From Cryptomeria japonica (lineage: Eukaryota > Streptophyta > Pinopsida > Cupressales > Cupressaceae): 64,000 bases of DNA. Positions 59,342 to 64,000 of the stretch are shown in pieces. The DNA is taken from assembly GCF_030272615.1 (NCBI RefSeq), contig NC_081414.1, forward strand, positions 236,595,733-236,659,732. Direction: 5' to 3'. Both the position numbers and the translations under genes were made by a program. Below the pieces are notes generated by a model. That model worked only from the letters and a program-made list of their open reading frames with translations. It did not search any database and was not told the origin of the DNA. Within the stretch, counting starts at the first letter, position 1, and the number at the start of each line of letters is the position of its first letter.

Positions 59342-60577
59342 GGTAGAGAGAGAACAAGGAGGAGAAAAGGGTGAGAGAATCGACAGAGAGGGAAGTGTGA
59401 GGGGGAGAGAGATGAGATAGAACTCAAGGAGGATAATTAGGGCTCAGAATAGACAGAGACGGTGATGGGGGAAGGAAGATGAGAGAGAGGAAAAGAAGAG
59501 AGACATGCATGTATACAAACATATATACATATATCTATATACATATATGTATATATAACTATAGATATGCATATATACATACATAAACACATATTATATA
59601 TGTCTGTCTATACATATGTGTAGTAAATGCTAAGTTTACAAGCATACATTATTATGTCTTTATAACCCGTACGGGTTTTGTGAAACACAAAATAATGGTT
59701 TTAGTTCTACATAACCCGTATGGGTTATGTATAACTATGAATAGTACGTTTTATTTTTCAAAACTCATGTGGGTTTTGGCTTGGTAAGAGGGTTGGAAAA
59801 TGACCCTAAGGCTTGCAAGCCCATTTCCCCCCATTTTTGTCCCTTTACACGTTTTTTCATCGTCCAACATGATTTTTCAACTTCGTCGTCATCAGGTTTA
59901 CAAATGATCAAGTGGGTATCTCTAAAATTACCACAATAATCTCACACATCTTCTTAGTTTTATAACCATATAAATTTTTCTATTTTTGGACAACATTAGC
60001 ATAGTAAACTTTAATTTTGTTTATCAGTGCCTTGAGAGTCCTCACAGACATATGTCTATCATTTTAAAAAAAAACTTTTGATATACTTGACCAAATTCAA
60101 AATAAATTACATATTATTGTTCTACACTAGATTCTATACACTTTAAAAAAAAAGTTTATTATTTCGATGCAAGTTATGCTCAACGCACGAACATGTACCA
60201 AATTTTCAGGATGCGGTCACTTCAAAAAATCATAAAAAAAAATACTCAACAGAAAATTACAAAAAAATACACAACTTGTAGATCTAACTCTTACCTATCA
60301 TCCTACCAAAGTTTTTTTCAAAATATTAAATTTAACTATATTTTTGTGGAGCGCACGAAAACAACTATGTTATGTTTTTATGAAAAAATCAGGAACAATT
60401 TTTTATGCGTGAGAGGTTTGACCCTCTTAATCTTATCCAATTTTTTTAAAAATTATTAGTTTAGAAACTAGATTCAGAGTACTACAATTATTATTATTTT
60501 CTCAACTCCTAGTTTTGAGTGCATGACCTTGAAATATCTCTTTGAAGTTCAGGTTTACTTGTTTTCAGAAAAAAAAA
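59249..60577. repeat. Right arm continued: AG and TATACA repeats, palindromes
   Basis: AG runs lie at 59249-59336 and TATACA/CATATA repeats at 59510-59600. Subterminal palindromes are at 59662-59678 (TAACCCGTACGGGTTTT), 59709-59730 (ACATAACCC-GTAT-GGGTTATGT) and 59757-59778. From 59800 to 60577 is AT-rich with no gene. Confidence 0.75.
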
Positions 60578-60626
60578 GTGGCCACTTATACCCCCCTTTT
60601 TGTTCACCATCTTGGTGCACTTACCC
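60578..60626 (-). repeat. Right terminal inverted repeat
   Basis: GTGGCCAC, a C/T-rich insert, then GTTCACCATC and GGTGCACTTACCC: inverted copy of 46543-46581. It is followed by ATTC, against ATTT on the left. Confidence 0.85.
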
Positions 60627-61510
60627 ATTCTAAAGAAGCACAACAAATAATTTAAATCTATCTATTCAATACACTAAAATAATTAACTCTAATAAAATCA
60701 ATATAAATAAAATATTTCTACTATACTATGTATATAAACCATTTCACGAAACATAATCTTCTTTAAATTAATGAGCTTTCTAAGATATTTTTATCTTAAC
60801 ATCTCCAATATCTCAAAACCTAAGATTTGGAATCTTCTCTTATCCTTTTATTGAATACTATAAACACTCATGTTAATATTTGGTTAGCAATATTTATCAA
60901 ATAGTTGTCCTATGAATATTTTAACATTATCTATATTAATTAAGATATTAAGTATACTTACTTGTTTTCCTCCATGCTAAAGTTTAAGTATCATCATACC
61001 TCATTATTCATACTGAGTTAGAGGGGCATTACAACACGTTCAGTCCCGAGATCAGAAGGAGTCGATGTCTAGTATCTGCATGCCGCATCCACAAAGAAAC
61101 TACATAGAACATCATATGTGCATATATATGAGTAACATATACCATCAATAACATGAAGATGATTGCGAACTCATATGCCTCTCAGAATGAGTGATATGAG
61201 GTTCCAATCAATTACCATATTTATATAACATTCATGTTAGTATCATAATCATTTCTAATTTTATTCTCAATAGCATATAATTCTAAGCTTAATGAGAGTA
61301 AAACATGTATCACTACATACACTAAACATTTGCATAATCATAAACATCATTGTAATCAGTGTCATGCATCTAACCAAAAAAATAAATCTAACCATAAGTC
61401 CATCGATGAACAAATGTCTATCATCATAACAACGTATCAGAGATCAATGACAAGTCCTTAAGTATTTATCACATCCTTTTGAAAAGGGCAAATCAAGGAG
61501 GGGCACTACA
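60627..61510 (-). mobile_element. Family A LTR, terminal part
   Basis: From about 61020 it matches A1 and A2 loosely (GAGTCGATGTCTAGTATCTGC, GCCGCATCCAC, GAATGAGTGATATG, TTTATCACATCC) and ends GGGAGGGGCACTACA at 61510. The left limit is unclear. It could be the far end of LTR A3, or a separate copy. Confidence 0.6.
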
Positions 61511-61522
61511 TCCTCCCGCACT
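61511..61522 (-). promoter_or_regulatory. Polypurine tract of a family A element
   Basis: The minus strand reads AGTGCGGGAGGA directly against the TGTAGTGCCCC start of the LTR. This marks the LTR as the 3' LTR of a minus-strand element whose internal part lies to the right. Confidence 0.6.
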
Positions 61523-63313
61523 AAGGCTCGACTTTCTCCTGGAAGTCACAAATCTTAGGGTGAAGACATGCACACATTAGCCTTAAAAAATCATTTGATT
61601 ATAACCAAACTATATCTTTCATTCAGGATAATTACGAACAATATATCCAATCTTCTAATTAAAGGATTGATCAATCAATAAAACATCTTAGTTCAACTTT
61701 TTCCTAATCTTAGAGTAATATAATAACAACAAAAGTTTTCATTTAGTTCCTTCAATTATCCAAATTAATGCATTACACAAGAGATCAAACAAGACACATC
61801 ATCTTTATTAGCTACAATGAGCAGATTAAATCATTAAAATACCTTCAAGAGAACATCATTTAGCAACATTTTGGTAGGATAAGATCATAAATCCCATCAT
61901 CAAGTTAGTATCCAAATACACAAATCACAATGACTCATAAATTTTTAAGCATAACATCACTTCTTTATCATCTATATATACACAATAAGAAAAATAGATA
62001 TGCACTTACACAACATTTTATACATAGACACTCCCCTATATTACTAAAGAAGTCACATCATACATCTATATGAGGGGAAAATTTTCAGAATAAGTTTCCT
62101 CAAGGTCAAATATAATCAAGATATCACACAATAAGGTCCAAAATCTATATTCCATACTCACAATAGAAAAAAAAGTTCATGTCAAACAAACATCTCAATC
62201 TACACACCAAAAACTTCAAACATAAAGCACGACACAACCTTAACTAAAGAGAAGGAGCGAATCTCACTACATATATGGCAAGCTTTTGATGCACTTTAAA
62301 CTCGACAAATTATCATCCCTTATAAAATAATTATACATGAAATTTAAATAGGCACCTATTGAAGGTAGGAAATCGCCAGTTTTATAAATCTCTAACTATT
62401 GTATATTATATAAACTTAATTAATCCATACACACTTCTATCTAACATTTCATACAATCTAGTAAATTACCATTGCATTTCATCCTAGAAGCATATTTCAC
62501 TTACTCAATCCGTATTAGTGTTATCTAATTGTCCATCAAGTCTAGTGCACTTCTCTGCAATGTCCTCCCTTACACAAACTATCAACAACCCAAAACGAGT
62601 ATGATAGGAACAAAACTTAATCCAAAACTAGGGTCCACAATATACAACATTCAAAATGACCACTATAGACATCAAAAGAGAAAGACTAAAAGGAAAGATC
62701 ATCAGATTTAACATCAAATCACAAAAAAAATGCTAGCAAAAATCAACAATAAATAGAGTGTGACAAGTGCCACAAGATAGAACAAAATAGATAAAATAAG
62801 AATTTAGTGGTCAACCCTAGAATAAAGAAATCCAAAATCAAACTAGCCCCAATGACACCACCTCCAAATCTGAAATAACTCAAGGCAATTAATGGACACA
62901 ACCAAATCCAGATCACGAGGTGACTAACATCAACCACATTAGGAGTAACCACTGCACGACACCCAAGGACACAATGCCCTGAATGTGTTAGAGAGTGTAC
63001 ACTAAACATTTAGGCCATAAATTTATTTATATATCTATATGCCTTTTATCATATTTAATGCAATGAAATCTTTTATGAGAATGTATGTAGCTATCCTTTA
63101 TGAAAAAAGACATATGCAAGGAAGAGATAAAGTGTCTCATACACACACAAGGAATACACTCATAGCATGACTAATGTTTAAGATATCATATCTATAAGAT
63201 GATCACATTTACCAAGTTAAAATCGAAATAGATATCAGAACATCAATTAATCTCTTGTTGCTACAAAAAAACATACACCATTTCTCACATTACACAATAT
63301 ATAGTATAACCAT

Positions 63314-63380
63314 GATACGGGCTGCCGGGTGATGGGCTCGGTCGTAGGGATACCACTGGGTTAAAAAAATAAAAAAATAA
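63314..63380 (+). mobile_element. Tiny SINE-like retroposon
   Basis: A GC-rich 49-base body (GATACGGGCTGCCGGGTGATGG and on to CACTGGGTT) ends in an A-rich tail. It is flanked by an exact 13-bp duplication ATAGTATAACCAT (63301-63313 and 63381-63393). It is sharply different in composition from its surroundings. It is probably the 3' end of a 5'-truncated SINE or another short RNA; parent unknown. Confidence 0.7.
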
Positions 63381-64000
63381 ATAGTATAACCATCATTAGA
63401 ATGCCCTTCATGTTGTCACAAAAGCATTTAGTCATTTACGTATATTCACAAATAACACCATCACTTGTAAAAGACAATTCTCAATTCTTTATTGCCAAAG
63501 TAAAATTTAATATCAGATTTCAATCACATCCACACCTATCCCTTATGATAATTTCCTAATATACCATTAACCAATAAATTCATCTATATTAGGCATGAAA
63601 CTAGATATCATAGTCTTAATTGCAACAACTTTATTTCCATTTACATTTAATGTCACTCAAATTCAAATATATACATATTCTTATCAACTCTTCTCCTATC
63701 GATGCCTAAATACTATCATTTAGCAACTTAATACTTTTAACAACTCTATGAAAATTACTAGCCGGAACATGTTATATCCTTATTCTACTCATTATCAACT
63801 AGAATTCATTGAGCAAGCACATTCTTAAAATTCAAATAAGGCAAGGAGATAACATCATTTTTTTAATCTGTTCGTTTGCTCAAACAAAACATTTCATCAT
63901 AATCATGCAAATCTTTCATGAAGCTAAAGAATTTTATCTTTTAAAACCAAATAGGGGCACAATGGTATGATTTCAAATTTCCTATATTATGCATGCAATG

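Larger units (their letters stand above)
46543..60626. mobile_element. 14-kb DNA transposon with TIRs and two spliced genes
   Basis: The left terminus (46543-46581) begins GGGTAAGTGCATCAGGATGG and includes GTGGCCAC. The right terminus (60578-60626) is its inverted match, ending CACCATCTTGGTGCACTTACCC. The outer four bases are ATTT and ATTC, a near-duplication. Inside are palindromic subterminal repeats, an accessory gene (46917-49809, plus), a transposase gene (54515-57246, minus), a satellite array and AG microsatellites. Removing the copia solo LTR at 58053-59243 leaves about 12.9 kb. The transposase motif layout and 4-bp duplication suggest the Sola superfamily; that name is inference from memory. 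Confidence 0.78.
61511..64000. other. AT-rich DNA right of LTR, no gene seen
   Basis: If the polypurine tract is real, this is the untranslated part between pol and the 3' LTR of a minus-strand gypsy element. I see no coding frame or protein motif. Short open frames (62529-62711 plus, 62743-63009 minus) have no recognisable domain. Confidence 0.4.

Noticed and set aside
46543-60626. CACTA (En/Spm) element
   Set aside because: Termini begin GGGTAAG and not CACTA, and the flanks suggest four duplicated bases and not three; subterminal repeats alone are not enough.
1-64000. Host protein-coding genes
   Set aside because: Every long frame with recognisable motifs belongs to a transposable element; the remaining short frames lack domains, splice structure or context.

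Overview
This window is plant repeat DNA. I found no host protein-coding gene, rRNA, tRNA or CRISPR array that I can defend. Almost all of it is transposable elements nested in one another: LINEs with RNase H, Ty3/gypsy and Ty1/copia LTRs, a large DNA transposon, satellites and microsatellites. The AT-rich spacers, the many solo LTRs and the long decayed insertions suggest a large-genome vascular plant, possibly a gymnosperm. That last step is a guess from style, not from a marker gene.

Layout. (1) 44-15429 reads as one copy of a gypsy-type LTR (family A, minus strand). It is split by a solo LTR (465-1342), a 5'-truncated LINE (1538-2668, 20-bp target duplication), an 82-bp tandem repeat (3190-3628), a near full-length LINE (about 3935-13303, itself carrying solo LTRs at 7669-8119 and 11912-13100), an AAAT microsatellite and a solo LTR (14152-14653). 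(2) 15430-16007 and 31667-32687 hold old copia integrase remains on the minus strand, separated by a second family A LTR (16008-31666, perfect 5-bp duplication). That LTR was invaded by a young chromodomain gypsy element (16359-28078, LTRs about 3.4 kb, one in-frame stop in gag-pol) and by an antisense copia solo LTR (28780-30258). (3) 32688-43402 holds a third family A LTR start, a candidate long LTR, and a minus-strand LINE (38949-43402, 12-bp duplication). (4) 44692-45445 is a small terminal-inverted-repeat element. (5) 46543-60626 is a 14-kb DNA transposon with terminal inverted repeats and palindromic subterminal repeats. It carries a spliced accessory gene on the plus strand and a spliced DDD/E-type transposase gene on the minus strand, with a 350-bp satellite array between them. 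A copia solo LTR (58053-59243) interrupts its right arm. (6) 60627-64000 holds the end of another family A LTR with an adjacent polypurine tract, and featureless AT-rich DNA with one tiny SINE-like insertion.

Themes. Target-site duplications fix the order of insertion at many points. Nearly every premature stop looks like CAG to TAG, CAA to TAA or CGA to TGA, while long frames stay free of indels; this is the mark of cytosine-methylation decay. The most unusual pieces are the 14-kb transposon, LINEs carrying an extra ORF after RNase H, and an array of hairpins with compensatory stem changes in the gypsy LTR.
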